DNA of 64,000 nt from Tessaracoccus coleopterorum (GTDB lineage: Bacteria; Actinomycetota; Actinomycetes; Propionibacteriales; Propionibacteriaceae), in NCBI RefSeq assembly GCF_011174705.1, contig NZ_JAANIJ010000001.1, positions 3,162,001 through 3,226,000 of the forward strand, read 5' to 3'. Numbering within the stretch: the first letter of the stretch is position 1; the number at the start of each line of letters is the position of its first letter. The notes under the pieces are model-generated. The model was not told where the DNA came from. It ran no database searches and saw nothing but the letters and a program-made list of their open reading frames with translations. This document shows, piece by piece, positions 18,462 through 29,751 of the stretch. A program made the position numbers and the translations under genes.

Positions 18462-20661
18462 ATGGCGACAACCGGCCGCGTCACCCTGCCCATCGAGCAG
18501 GGGATGGACGCTGAGCTTCCCGGCATCCTCGAGCGCCTCGGCGCCGACGCGGTGCGCAACTCGGACGGCACCTGGCTGCCCGAGATCACCACGCAACTGG
18601 GGGCCAAGGTCTACGAGACCTACTTCCCGGCGCGTGGGAACCAGGAGTTCGCGTTGGCCAACCTCGACGCCCGGCCCCGCTTCTACCTGATGTCGGAGCG
18701 CGTTGCCGCCCGGGTCGACGGCCCGCTCGCCATCGCCATCATGACCGGCTACTACGCGATGCAGGTCGCACCCGACCAGGGCGATCTCCGCCGCTGGTGG
18801 GAGGTCATCGACCGCACGACCGGTGAGGTCATCCCGGTGGACGGCTGGAGCGTCGAGGGTGAGGGGACCGACGTCACCGTCACCGTCACCGCCGCCGAGG
18901 CGTTCCACGTGTACACCGTGAGCTTCCTCGCCTGGCAGGTGTGGGACTCCACCCAGATGTACAACTACACGACCAACAACTGGGAGAACGACCCCACCCG
19001 CGTGCGCGAGATCGGCTACGACGCCAGACACCCCGTCGCGTGGCGGCACATGGTGGACTCGCTGCGCGCGTGGTGCCAGGAGCGACCCGACGTCGACGTG
19101 GTGCGCTTCACCACGTTCTTCTACCACTTCACCCTGGTGTTCAACGATCTCGGCAAGGAGAAGTTCGTTGACTGGTTCGGCTACTCGGCCTCCGTGTCGC
19201 CCCTCGCCATGGACGCCTTCGAGGCGGAGTACGGCTACCCGCTCCGCGCCGAGCACTTCATCGACCAGGGCTACTACAACAACTCCTTCCGCATGCCGAG
19301 CAGGGAGTTCCGCGACTGGATCGACTTCCAGAGCCGCTTCGTCAGCTCCCGGGTGAAGGAACTCGTCGACATCGTCCACGAGTTCGGCAAGGAAGCCCTG
19401 ATGTTCCTGGGCGACACCTGGATGGGTACCGAGCCCTACGGGAAGTACTGGCCCGAGATCGGCATGGACGGCGTCGTCGGCTCGGTCGGTTCCGCTGCCA
19501 CCTGCCGGATGATCTCCGACATCCCCGGTGTCCGGTACTCCGAGGGCCGCTTCCTCCCGTACTTCTTCCCCGACGTGTTCAAGCCCGGCGGTGAGCCCTC
19601 AAGGAGGCCAACGAGTCCTGGCTGCAGGCCCGCCGTGCCATCTCCCGCAAGCCCCTCGACCGGATCGGCTATGGCGGCTACCTGTCGCTCGCGGTCAAGT
19701 TCCCCGACTTCATGGCCCGCATCGAGGAGATCGCCAACGAGTTCCGCTCGATCCACGAGGTCGGCGGCGGCCGCCTCGCCCAGCGCTCCACCATCCGCGT
19801 CGGCATCCTCAACGCGTGGGGCCAGCTGCGCACCTGGCAGACCCACATGGTCGCCCACGCCCTCTGGTACAAGCAGATCTACTCCTACCTCGGCGTGCTC
19901 GAATCGCTCGCGGGTCTCCCGTTCGACCTGCAGTTCGTCTCCTTCGACGACGCCCGCCACGGCGCCCTGAGCGACCTTGACGTGGTCCTCAACGTCGGCG
20001 CCGCGGGCACCGCGTTCTCGGGAGGCGACGCCTGGCTCGACCCTGAACTCCAAGGTGCGGTGCGCCGCTTCGTGGCCGCGGGTGGTGGCTTCATCGGCAT
20101 CGGTGAGCCGACCGCGGTACAGAGCAACGGCGCGTTCTTCCAGCTCTCCGATGTGCTCGGCGTCGACAAGGAGATGAGCCTCTCGCTCTCGAGCGACAAG
20201 TACCCGTCGAGAACCGCGGCCACTTCATCACTGCCGACCTCGACGGCGCGCTCGACGTCGGCGAGGGTGCGGGCGACATCTTCGCCACCACCGGCGCCAC
20301 CCAGATCGTGCGCCTGCAGGACGCCTCCGCCGAGCTCGCGGCCAACCAGGTGGGCGAGGGGCGCGGCGTCTACATCGCGGGGCTTCCCTACAGCCACGAC
20401 AACGCCCGCGTGCTGCACCGCGCCATCTACTGGGCGGCCGGCCGCGAGGCCGACTTCGCGACCCAGTGGGTGCCGAGCAACCCGGGCGTCGAGGTCGCGG
20501 TGTTCGAGGAGGCGGGCAAGGCGCTCGTCATGAACAACCTGACAGAGGCCGCCAGCACCACCGTCTCGGGCCGTGCCACCGGCCTGGCCGGCGAGGGCGA
20601 GGTGCGCGAGCTGCAGCTCGACCTGGAGCCCATGGAGTCGCGTTGGATCGACCTGGCGTGA
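18462..20661 (+). CDS. 1,3-beta-galactosyl-N-acetylhexosamine phosphorylase, GH112 (two frameshifts)
   Basis: Phosphorolyses lacto-N-biose or galacto-N-biose to galactose-1-phosphate and GlcNAc or GalNAc, so it uses mucin and milk-oligosaccharide sugars inside the cell. About 733 aa after repair, close to family size. Characteristic stretches: GRVTLPIEQGMDAELPGILE at the N-terminus, FLAWQVWDSTQMYNYTTNNW, FTTFFYHFTLVFNDLGKEKF, MFLGDTWMGTEPYGKYW (region of the catalytic acid), RIGYGGYLSLAVKFPDF, and a beta-rich C-terminus ending ESRWIDLA. AAGGAG lies 7 nt before ATG 18462. Breaks at CCC 19596-19598 and CCC 20203-20205. No transporter, NahK or UgpP homologue is next to it. Confidence 0.92.
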
Positions 20662-20682
20662 TCGCCTGAACCCAATCGCAGT

Positions 20683-20711
20683 GGCGCCCCATCCGATCGG
20701 ACGGGGGCGCC
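20683..20711 (+). terminator. Hairpin terminator after the GH112 gene
   Basis: GGCGCCCC paired with GGGGCGCC, plus an inner TCCG/CGGA helix. It lies between two convergent genes and may serve both. Confidence 0.6.
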
Positions 20712-20739
20712 TTCCTGTCTGTCGGCCGGGTGGCCCGGC

Positions 20740-21411
20740 TCAGTCGCCTGCCTCGTCGACCCGCAGGCTGAGCGAGGATCCCATCGGGATGGCCTGCACC
20801 ATGCGCAGCTTCGCGAGGCTCGGGTGGTCCTCGAGGATCTTGGCGCCGTTGGCCAGGCTGCGCAGCGCGGCGGTCTCGGCCCGTGCCGCCTCCAACTGGG
20901 CCTGCCCCTTCGCGCGGGCGGTCAGCACCGCGATCGCCGCTGCGCGGAACTCCTGCGGTAGCAGGACGTCCTTGATCACCACCGTGTCCACCCGGTGGCC
21001 GACCCCGCTCGCAGCCTCCCGGGCGGCGCTCAGCGCAGCGGCGGTGATCTCGGGGCGCGTCCGCACCGCCTTCGCTGCCTCCTCCAGTTCCAGCTCGGCG
21101 AACGCGTCGCGCAGCGCCAGTTGGATCGCAAGGTAGATGAGGTGATCGGGCTGCTCGTAGGTCAGCGCCAGGACCGGATCGCACACCTGCACCTGGGCCA
21201 CCGCCGTGACCCGCACCGAGCCGCCGTCGGCGGTCGGGATCTCCTGCGGTGCCAGCTGCAGCAGCCGGCGCGTCATCGACACCGCCCGGTATGAGGCGTG
21301 GCGCACCCGTCGGTGGCGCCCCGGTGTGAGCACGGTCGGGTCGGCGGCGCCGACCTGGGCGACGACGACCTCGCTCGGATCGACCTGCAGGTGGAACCTC
21401 GATGTCCGCAT
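20740..21411 (-). CDS. SPFH/Band 7 (slipin-like) protein
   Basis: 223 residues from ATG 21411, preceded on its strand by GAAGGAGAG. The frame is intact. The sequence [20 protein letters not shown] opens a Band 7 domain, followed by [40 protein letters not shown] and an Ala/Gln/Glu-rich helical tail ([20 protein letters not shown]), the usual slipin C-terminus. Unlike classical slipins there is no obvious N-terminal membrane hairpin, so this may be a short soluble or peripherally bound version. Exact role unknown; slipins scaffold membrane proteases or complexes. Confidence 0.75.
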   Translation of the reverse strand: MRTSRFHLQVDPSEVVVAQVGAADPTVLTPGRHRRVRHASYRAVSMTRRLLQLAPQEIPTADGGSVRVTAVAQVQVCDPVLALTYEQPDHLIYLAIQLALRDAFAELELEEAAKAVRTRPEITAAALSAAREAASGVGHRVDTVVIKDVLLPQEFRAAAIAVLTARAKGQAQLEAARAETAALRSLANGAKILEDHPSLAKLRMVQAIPMGSSLSLRVDEAGD

Positions 21412-21741
21412 TTGCTCTCCTTCACGCTTGGTCAGATCCTGCGGCCCGGCCGGAGCCCGGTGCGGACCCTCGGTCGGGTGCATGGCGTGGGGTTCGTTGC
21501 GCCGGGCCACAGGACCTGGGTGGGGATTTGCACCCCGGCCTTGCGGCCTACTTATGTGGCAATTACCTGTCCTTTGCAGGTGCGTGCCAGGGCCAATGCG
21601 GGAACGGGACACACCACAGTGCTTCCGCCCAGACCCTGGCACGCTGCCAAGCGTAGCGGGCCGGGCGTGAACGTGGACGGGCCGGGAGGCGATCCGCGGG
21701 TAATCTGGGAGGACGCAGACGTCTCTTCTGGAGGTTCATCC
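21412..21741. other. 330-bp intergenic region between the SPFH gene and ilvD
   Basis: No convincing gene on either strand. It must hold the divergent promoters of both neighbours. Visible small symmetries are ACCTG-TCCTTTG-CAGGT near 21570 and TGGCA-CGC-TGCCA at 21637-21649. No leader peptide rich in branched-chain codons or T-box was recognised. Confidence 0.5.
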
Positions 21742-23582
21742 ATGCCGGCGCTTCGGTCCCGCACCACCACCCACGGTCGCAACATGGCGGGCGCCCGCGC
21801 CCTCTGGCGCGCCACGGGCGTCACGGACTCCGACTGGGGCAAGCCGATCGTGGCGGTGGCCAACTCTTTCACGCAGTTCGTGCCCGGGCACGTCCACCTG
21901 CGCGACATGGGAAAGCTCGTGTCCGAGTCGATCGCCGAGGCCGGGGGAGTGGGCCGCGAGTTCAACACCATCGCCGTCGACGACGGCATCGCCATGGGCC
22001 ACGGTGGCATGCTGTACTCGCTGCCCAGCCGCGAGCTGATCGCCGACTCCGTCGAGTACATGGCCAACGCGCACTGCGCCGACGCCCTGGTGTGCATCTC
22101 CAACTGCGACAAGATCACCCCCGGCATGTTCCTGGCCGCGCTGCGCCTCAACATCCCCGCGGTGTTCGTGTCCGGCGGCCCCATGGAGGCCGGCCGCGCG
22201 ATCGTCAAGGACGGCGGCACCGTCGAGACATCCCTCGACCTGGTGGACGCGATGGTCTCGGCCGTCGATCCGAACGTCTCGGACGCCGAACTCGGCCGCA
22301 TCGAGGCCAACGCGTGCCCCACCTGCGGCTCCTGCTCCGGCATGTTCACCGCCAACTCCATGAACTGCCTGCTGGAGGCCATCGGCCTCGCCCTGCCGGG
22401 GAACGGATCGACGCTGGCCACGGCGGCCTCCCGCAAGGGCCTCTTCCAGGAGGCGGGCCGCCTCGTGGTCGAGCTGTGCCGCCGCTGGTACGACGAGGAC
22501 GACGCGTCCGTCCTCCCGCTGTCGATCGCGACCAAGCCCGCGTTCGAGAACGCCATGCGGCTCGACGTCGCCATGGGCGGCTCCACCAACACCGTCCTGC
22601 ACCTGCTGGCCGCGGCCCAGGAGGCGGGCGTCGACTTCACCCTCGACGATATCGACGCGATCTCCCGCGTCACCCCGTGCCTCGCGAAGGTCGCCCCCAA
22701 CTCGGCGAAGTATTACATGGAGGACGTGCACCGCGCGGGCGGCATCCCGGCCCTCCTGGGCGAACTGCGCCGCGGAGGCAAGCTGGACGAGGCCGTGCAC
22801 GCCGTGCACTCGCCGACGCTGGACGCCTGGCTCGCCGACTGGGACATCCGGGGTGGCTCCGCGCGGCCCGAGGCCATCGAGCTGTTCCACGCGGCCCCGG
22901 TGGGGTCCGCACCACCGAGGCGTTCTCATCGTCGAACCGCTGGGAGAGCCTCGACACGGACGCCGAGGGCGGCTGCATCCGCTCGACTAACCACCCCTAC
23001 ACGGTCGACGGTGGACTCGCCGTCCTCAAGGGCAACCTCGCTGTCGACGGCGCCATCGTCAAGACCGCAGGCGTTCCGGAGGACCAGTGGAACTTCACGG
23101 GGAGGGCCATCGTCACCGAGAGCCAGGATGAGGCCGTCGAGGCCATCCTCGGCAAGGTGGTGCAGCCCGGCGACGTCGTCATCGTCCGCTACGAGGGGCC
23201 GAAGGGCGGTCCCGGCATGCAGGAGATGCTCTACCCGACGTCCTACCTGAAGGGACTCGGCCTCGGGCCGAAGTGTGCGCTCGTCACCGACGGCCGCTTC
23301 TCCGGGGGCTCCTCCGGACTGTCCATCGGGCACGTCTCTCCCGAGGCGGCCTCCGGCGGCACCATCGGCCTCGTGGAGACGGGTGACCCGATCACCATCT
23401 CCATCCCCGACAGGCTGATCCGGCTCGACGTCGACGACGCGACACTGACCGAGCGGCGCGCCCGCAGGGACGCCGAGGGCTGGCAGCCCGCCGACCGTGA
23501 ACGCGAGGTGTCGACCGCGCTGAGGATCTTCGGCATGCTCGCCCAGTCCGCGGACAAGGGAGCGGCCCGCAAGCTCGCCTGA
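21742..23582 (+). CDS. ilvD: Dihydroxy-acid dehydratase (one frameshift)
   Basis: Iron-sulfur enzyme of valine, leucine and isoleucine synthesis, dehydrating dihydroxy acids to 2-keto acids. About 613 aa, normal size. Cluster cysteines are in [12 protein letters not shown] and [30 protein letters not shown] and [20 protein letters not shown] are diagnostic. Start ATG 21742 follows GGAGG at 21730-21734. The single break is at CCCCGG 22895-22900. No other ilv gene is adjacent. Confidence 0.97.
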
Positions 23583-23646
23583 GCCGACTGACCCGCGGGC
23601 GCGCCCGGAGCCGATACGATCGGCCCGAGTGTGGAGGGAGCACCGG

Positions 23647-25107
23647 GTGGATCTGCCGCAGTGGGTGACGATCATCTTCCTGATCGTCGAGTACGTCATG
23701 AAGATCATCGCGATCGGGGTGGTGCCCGAGAACCGGCGACCCTCCTCGTCGTCGGCCTGGCTCCTGCTGATCCTCTTCCTGCCGGTGGTCGGTTTCCCGC
23801 TCTACTGGCTCATCGGCAGCCCGTGGGTGCGTGGTCGCAGGCTGGCGATCCAGCGCCAGAGCGACGAGATCATCAAGAACCACACCGTCGGGCTGCCCGA
23901 CGTACCAGAGGGGCCCAGACCACCGCCGCGCTGGAGGGCATCCTCCGGATGAACCGCGAGCTCACCGGGCTGCCGTGCCTGACGGGGGCCGTGCACGGCC
24001 TCCACGACGATGCGCGCGCCACCTACCAGGCGATGGGGGCCGCCGTGGACCGCGCGCAGCGCTACGTGCACGTCGAGTTCTACATCATGGCCTGGGACGA
24101 CGCGACCGACGTGTTCTTCAGCGCGCTTGCCCGCGCCGTGGAACGCGGTGTGAAGGTGCGCCTGCTCGTCGACCAGGTCGGCTCCCAGAAGTACGACGGC
24201 TGGAAGCAGTTCAAGCGCAGGCTCACCGAGGCGGGCATCGACTGGCGCCTCATGATGCCCATCTCGCTCAGGACGCGGCAGTGGCGCCGCCCCGACCTGC
24301 GCAACCACCGCAAGCTGCTGATCGTCGACGGCGACGAGGCGATCATGGGCTCCCACAACGTGATCGCCCCGCACTATGCGAGCGCGAAGAACCTCAGGAT
24401 CGGGCGCGAGTGGCACGACCTGTCGGTGTCGGTCTCCGGCGACATCGTCCTGGAGCTCGAGGCCGTCTTCGCCACCGACTGGTTCACCGAATCGGGGAGA
24501 CTCTCGACCCCGACGAGCACTTCGTCGACAAGCCCGACCTGATCCCCGGCGGTTCCGCCAACGCGATGCAGCTGGTGCCCTCCGGGCCCGGGTACCCGAC
24601 CGAGCCGAACCACCGCATGTTCGTGTCCCTGATGTATCTGGCGGAGCGGTCCATCACGATCGCCAGCCCTATTTCGTGCCCGACGAGGCGCTGCTCAGCG
24701 CCATCATCTCCGCCTGTCACCGGGGCGTGCGTGTCGAGCTGTACGTCGGCGAGGAGGCCGACCAGTTCCTGGTGGGGCACGCGCAGCGCTCCTACTACGA
24801 GGCGCTTCTCGAGGCAGGGGTGCACATCTACCTGTACCCGGCGCCCGCCGTGCTGCACTCGAAGTACCTGACCATCGACGACCGGATCGGCGTGATCGGC
24901 TCCTCGAACATGGATTACCGCTCCTTCGCTCTCGATTACGAGATCATGCTGCTGGGCTTCGGCGGCAACCTCGTCGAACTTCTGCACGGCAACGACGCCC
25001 ACATCCGTGAGGTCTCGCACCTGCTGACGTTGGAGGAGTGGAGGCGCCAGCCCTGGTCCTCGCGCTACCTCGACAACGTCTGCCGGCTCACCTCCGCGCT
25101 CATGTGA
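23647..25107 (+). CDS. cls: Cardiolipin synthase (three frameshifts)
   Basis: Membrane phospholipase D-family enzyme making cardiolipin from phosphatidylglycerol. Two N-terminal membrane helices (VTIIFLIVEYVMKIIAIGVV and WLLLILFLPVVGFPLYWLIG), then two HKD motifs: HRKLLIVDGDEAIMGS and HSKYLTIDDRIGVIGSSN. GGAGGG at 23633-23638 suits GTG 23647; GTG 23629 is an alternative. Breaks at GGGG 23910-23913, GGGG 24494-24497 and CCC 24667-24669. About 487 aa. Confidence 0.93.
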
Positions 25108-25114
25108 GACCCGA

Positions 25115-25150
25115 CGGGGCGTCGGTGCCGTTCCCGACACCGACGCCCCG
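25115..25150. terminator. Hairpin between cls and the convergent corA side
   Basis: 13-bp perfect stem CGGGGCGTCGGTG/CACCGACGCCCCG with a 10-nt loop, 7 bp after the cls stop. No T tract. Confidence 0.6.
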
Positions 25151-25163
25151 CCGGTTCCAGCCC

Positions 25164-25276
25164 TCAGCCGCAGGTGGCCGCCTCGTAGGCGACGCGGGTC
25201 GGCGTGCCACCCCCGGTGGTGAGAGTCAGCTCTCCCGCCTCGTGCGTGGCCGGCCCGGTGCCGGATGTGGGGATGC
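25164..25276 (-). pseudogene. Orphan 3' gene fragment (copy 1 of 2)
   Basis: Directly after the corA stop, the same strand reads TSGTGPATHEAGELTLTTGG and ends PTRVAYEAATCG-stop. There is no start codon or ribosome site of its own. The ending resembles that of the fragment at 30659-30930 (TAELTATGD..., SYEAPACR-stop): a beta-rich Thr/Gly segment, then a Tyr-Glu-Ala and a Cys two residues from the end. It looks like the tail of a gene whose body is gone. The family was not recognised. Confidence 0.4.
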
Positions 25277-26322
25277 TCAGAGCCAGTCCTTCCACTTGAA
25301 GATGAGGTACATTCCGAGGCCGGTGAGGAACATCAGGCCGAGTCCCCAGGCGTAGCCCCACGCCCAGCCGAGCTCGGGCATGTGTGTGAAGTTCATCCCG
25401 TAGGTGCCTGCGACGAGGCTCGGCACGAACAGCACACCGGCCCAGGCGGCGATGCGCCGCGAGTCCTCGGCCTGCCGCAGGCTCGCGGCGGTCATGTTGG
25501 TGACCTCCTCGTTCTGCCGCTGGGTCTGCAGCGCCAGGTTCAGGTCGAGCGTGCCCTTCAGTGCCTCCCGCAGGGTCTCCACCCGCTCGTCGATCACGAT
25601 GGCGTGGTCCTCGATGTCGCGCAGGTCCTGCCGGACCGCCTCCGGCGCGTCGGCCAGCAGCCGGTCCTCACGGACATCCATCACGATGTCGCGGAGCGGG
25701 CGGACGGCCCGCTGGAAGTCGATCACCTCGCGTGACAACTGGTAGATGCGCTTCGACACGTGGGTGCTGCCGCCGAAGACCTGTGACTCGATCTCGTCGA
25801 CGTCGTTCTCGATGCCGAGCACCACGGGTCGGTAGTCGTCGACGACCGCGTCGAGCAGGCGCAGGAGAACGGCGCGTGGGCCGGCCTTCAGCAGCTCGGG
25901 CGGTGCTCGAGTGAGCCGCGCAGTTCGGACAGGTCGGGGGTGGCCGCGTGCCGCAGCGTGATCACGAAGCGGTCGGTGACCACGGCGTGCAGTTCGCCGA
26001 ACGCGACCGACTCGCTGCGGTCGATGTAGTCGGCGGCCCGCAACACCAGGAACCCGACGTCGCCGTAGCGCTCGAACTTGGGCCTCTGGTGGGCGACGAC
26101 AGCGTCCTCCACCAGCAGCGGGCTGAGCGAGAACTGGCGCGCCAGCAGGCCCATCTCCGCGGGGCTCGGGCGCAGGAGTCCTGCCCAGGCGAAGCCGGTG
26201 GGATGCCTGTCGAGCGCATCGAAGAGTTCGGAGAAGGTGGTGGGTGTCTCGACGCGGACGCCCTCGACATAGATGCCGGCGTCCACGATGGACGAGCCCG
26301 TCAACTCGGCTCTCGTCTCCAT
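25277..26322 (-). CDS. CorA-type magnesium/cobalt transporter (one frameshift)
   Basis: Pentameric Mg2+/Co2+ channel. ATG 26322 follows a GAGGAGGG site. The cytoplasmic N-terminal domain contains LLRPSPAEMGLLARQFSLSP and VVTDRFVITLRH; a long helix leads to two C-terminal membrane helices with the signature GTYGMNF between them, ending in KWKDWL. The break at plus-strand GGG 25898-25900 is repaired by one base (SLEHRP-ELLKAGPRAVL). About 348 aa. Confidence 0.93.
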
Positions 26323-26367
26323 GGGTCCCTCCTCGCCGTCGAACGGCGGCAAGACTACCCGCTGGGC

Positions 26368-26849
26368 CTACTCGGTGCCTGCCCTGACCGCGGAGTCGCG
26401 CCGGAGTACCGACCAGAGGATGCCTGCCGCCGCGAGGACGAAGACCGCCACCAGGAGCGGTGGGGAGAACTGCCACAGGCGCACCACTGCGGCCCAGCCG
26501 ATGAACCCGACCGTGCCGTACAGGAAGGCCCACAGTACGGAGCCGACGGTCACCGCCGGGAGGTAGCGCCTGAGCGGCATCCGGGTGATGCCTGCCGCCA
26601 GGTTGATCACCGTCTGGATGCCGATGGTGAGGAACGAGAGCGAGATGGCTGGGGCGCCCCACCGGGCGAGCCAGCGGGTGGCCCGCGCGTAGTGGCTGGA
26701 GGAAATCAGCTTGGCGAAGCGGGTGCGCTCGGCGCCCGCGGTCATCCCCGACCGAGCCAGTAGGTGCCGTTGGCGCGGAGCATCACGATCACGAAGAGGG
26801 CCGCGACGATCACCAGGTAAGGGGCGTCCCACGTCATCGGGTTGAACAC
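26368..26849 (-). CDS. DedA-like membrane protein (one frameshift)
   Basis: About 160 aa with several membrane helices: DAPYLVIVAALFVIVML near the N-terminus, then GAPAISLSFLTIGIQTVINL, SVLWAFLYGTVGFIGWAAVV and LLVAVFVLAAAGILWSVL. The middle pattern AGITRMPLRRYLPAVTVGSV resembles the DedA/SNARE-associated family (lipid carrier flippases). Start GTG 26849 with AGGAGC upstream is inferred; the break at plus-strand CCCC 26746-26749 otherwise suggests a later start. Shorter than most DedA proteins. Lies 45 bp upstream of corA on the same strand and may be co-transcribed. Confidence 0.7.
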
Positions 26850-26933
26850 GCGCGCTCCTGTTCCTCGGCTCGTCGGACGCCTCAGTCTGCCACAGAATTA
26901 GGGAGACAAAGTGTCGCTAAAATCCCGTGGCGC

Positions 26934-28470
26934 TCACCCGCCGAGCGCGCGGACGTCGTCGATGGTGTCGGCCTGGGTGGCGTCCTTGTCTTCGCGGTAG
27001 CGCACGACCCGGGCGAACCGCAGGGCGACCCCTCCCGGGTAGCGGCGCGACCGTTGGATGCCGTCCACGGCGATCTCGACCACCTGCTCCGGCCTCACCC
27101 GCACGGTCCAGGCGTCCGCGTCATCGATGGCCAGGTCGCGGAAGCGTGCGCTCTGCCAGCGGAGCATCTCGTCGCTCATGCCCTTGAACGTCTTGCCCAC
27201 CATGACGAAGGCACCCGGGAGGTCCGGGTCCCTCGCCCCAGATGGATGTTCGACAGCCAACCGGTGCGCCGACCTGAGCCGTGCTCGACGGCGAGCACGA
27301 CCAGGTCGAGCGTGTGGACGGGCTTGACCTTGATCCAGCCTGAGCCCCTCCGGCCCGCCTCGTAGGGCGAGGTCGGGTCCTTCACGACGACGCCCTCGTG
27401 CCCGGCGGCGAGCACCGAGTCGGTGAACGCGACCGCCTCGGGCACGTCAGCCGTGAGCAGCCTGCCGGTCCGCAGTTCCGGCGGCACGAGGCGGTCGAGC
27501 AGCGCCAGCCGCTCGGCGAGGGTAGGTCGACGAGGTCGTCGCCGCCGGCATGGAGCAGGTCGAAGAAGAAGGGGGTGATGCGCGCAGGGGCCGTGCCGAC
27601 AGTGCCGGTCCTGGCGGCGGTGTCCTGGAACGGGGAGGGGCGGCCGTCGGCACCCAGCACGAGGCCCTCGCCGTCCAGGACGAGGTCGCCTCCCGGCAAC
27701 GCCGCCACCACCTCGACCACCTCGGGCAGCCTGGCCGTGATGTCGTCGAGGCTGCGCGTCACGATCAGCACCTCGCCGCCGCGACGGTGCACCTGCAGCC
27801 GGATCCCGTCCAGCTTGGAGTCGAGGACCACGGCCCCGCCGCGCCCCGCGACGGCCCTGACCATCGCCGCCTCCACATCGGCCGCCGACGAGGCGAGCAT
27901 GGGCAGCACGGGGCGCCCCACCTCCAGCGTGAATGCGGTCAGCGCCGCACGCGCCTCCGCGGAGCCGCCAGCAGAAAGGGCCGCCTCCGCCACCGGCGGC
28001 GTCGATCCTGCCATCATGGCGGCCCGCCGCACGACGGCCACGCCGACGCCGGAGGCCTCGGCGAGGGCGGACTGGACGACTGGGTCGAGAGCCCCTGCCG
28101 CAACTCCCCGAGCAGCAGGGCCCGCAGCCACTCCTGCTCGGGCACGGTGGCGGCGGAGAGCAGGCCCCGCAGCGCCGTCGACCGTGCGGCCTGCGAACCC
28201 TCACCCCGGCCTCGGCGAGGGCCGTGAACGCGGCGTCGACGGCCGCCACCGTCAGCGTCGGCGTGGGGGCCGCTGGGGAGGGGAGCTGAGAGAGCGCCAC
28301 CCGACGCCGGTGCGGCGCCGCAGCAGCGACCCGCCGAGCCACGCCGCAACCGCGGCCGCATCGGTGGCGGCCGTGCGCGAGAACAGCTCGGCCATCAGGT
28401 GCACCTTCGCGGTGCGGGCTGCGGTCGAGGCGACCGCACCCGAGGTGTCGACGATCTCGTGCAGCAGCAT
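26934..28470 (-). CDS. ATP-dependent DNA ligase (about five frameshifts)
   Basis: Actinobacterial LigB/LigC-type ligase. The N-terminal DNA-binding domain ([20 protein letters not shown], then [18 protein letters not shown]) precedes the adenylation domain with nucleotidyl Lys in [14 protein letters not shown], motif III-like [13 protein letters not shown], motif [11 protein letters not shown] and motif V WIKVKP, then an OB fold ([20 protein letters not shown]). Breaks at plus-strand CCC 28300-28302, CCCC 28204-28207, CCCC 28092-28095, GGG 27520-27522 and CCCC 27236-27239. About 512 aa. Used in repair beside the essential NAD-dependent LigA. Confidence 0.92.
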
Positions 28471-28512
28471 CCGTCCATCCTCTCACCGGCGGTGGGGCAC
28501 TAGACTCGCACC

Positions 28513-29065
28513 GTGCTGCTCCACCTCATCCGCCACGGCCAGTCGACCTGGAATGTGGAGGGCCGGGTCCAGGGACAGGCGATGGACGTGCCGCTCACGG
28601 CCCTCGGGGTCGAGCAGGCGGGAGGGCGGGCGATGCGCTCGCGGACCTCCCGCTCGCCGCCGTGTTCAGCAGCGATCAGACCAGGGCGCTCCAGACTGCC
28701 GGGATGGTGGCGGCCCCACACGGACTGGGCGTCACGGCCGACAGCCGGCTCCGCGAGGTCCACCTCGGCCGCATGGAGGGCAGGCTCACCGCCGACCTGG
28801 TACCCGAGGAGACCCCGGCGGGGTGCACGTCTCCGAGGTCCGGTGGGGTGGGGAGAGTCGCTCGCCGACGTGGCCGACCGGCTCCGCCCCTGCTGGCCGA
28901 TCTGAGGTCCGGATTCCGGGAGGCGACGAGGTGGCGCTGGTCTCCCACGCGGACACCCTCCGGGTCCTGGTCACCCTTCTCGACGGCGGCACCCACCGCG
29001 ACGTCGACTGGGAGGCGTGGGCATCGTGGGACAACGGCCGGGTGGTCACCCGGGAGCTCAGCTGA
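28513..29065 (+). CDS. Histidine phosphatase / phosphoglycerate mutase-like protein (about five frameshifts)
   Basis: Begins at GTG 28513 with [20 protein letters not shown], containing the phosphoacceptor RHG motif, then [26 protein letters not shown] and [11 protein letters not shown] with the second catalytic His. Breaks near 28628, 28820, 28850, 28887 and 28917, mostly in G or C runs. About 186 aa. Substrate not identifiable; members include cofactor-dependent phosphoglycerate mutases and small phosphatases. Ends 8 bp inside the convergent hydrolase gene. Confidence 0.82.
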
Positions 29066-29659
29066 CGGGTGACAGCCGATCGGTCAACCAGTCACAGAGG
29101 GCGGCCGCGATCCTCGGGTGATCCTTTTTCAACGAGTGGTCTCCCGCGACGCGCACCAGAACGCCGAGGGCGGGTGGAACCGGGATCCCGAAGGGGTCCC
29201 GCTCACCCTGGATGATCAGGGTCGGAACCTGCACCGCACTCAACTCGTCCTGTCGTGAGGGCGGCCTCCCGGTGGCTGCAGGGGAACGCGAGGCAGACGA
29301 CGGCGTCGCACCCCGTCGCGGCGGCCGTCCGGCAGGCCACCCTTGCCCCGTAGGAGCGGCCGCCGGACACCAGTGGTCCCTCGGGAACCTGGCCCGGAGC
29401 GTGGCCACGACGGCGGTGAACGCCTCGTCGGTCCGGGTGCCCCGCGGCGGCACCCTGCGGCCGGCCACCGCGTACGGTGGCTGCGCGAGCGCCGACGCCA
29501 TCCCGAGATCGACGGCGACCTGCGAAGCCAGCACGAGGTCTGCACCGCCGATGCCTCCGCTGGCGCCCGGCCGAGCACCAGCAGGCCGCGCGACCCTTCG
29601 GGGGCATCGAGCGTAACCAGGGCGGGTCCGTGGGGCGTCCCCACCTCCACTGTCTCCAT
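29058..29659 (-). CDS. Alpha/beta hydrolase (dienelactone hydrolase-like; several frameshifts)
   Basis: Start ATG 29659 (ETVEVGTPHGPALVTLDAPEG). After repair a nucleophile elbow GGRSYGARVA, acid in IIQGERDPFG and catalytic His in VAGDHSLKK give a complete triad. The size, about 205 aa, and layout match the KANL3/Tex30-like small hydrolases. Substrate unknown. Confidence 0.7.
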
Positions 29660-29751
29660 TCCCGGATGGTAGGCGCCCGTGTCGGGGTTCCGACGACAAG
29701 GGTGGAAACAGGGCGCTGATACGTGTACTAGGTTGGAACCGGAGGTGGGCA

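Noticed and set aside
21412..21741. T-box or leader-peptide attenuator for ilvD
   Set aside because: No T-box sequence, no run of branched-chain codons in a short frame and no terminator/antiterminator pair was found.
25115..25150. Attachment site or mobile element end
   Set aside because: A simple perfect hairpin right after the cls stop, best read as a terminator; no duplicate arm elsewhere.
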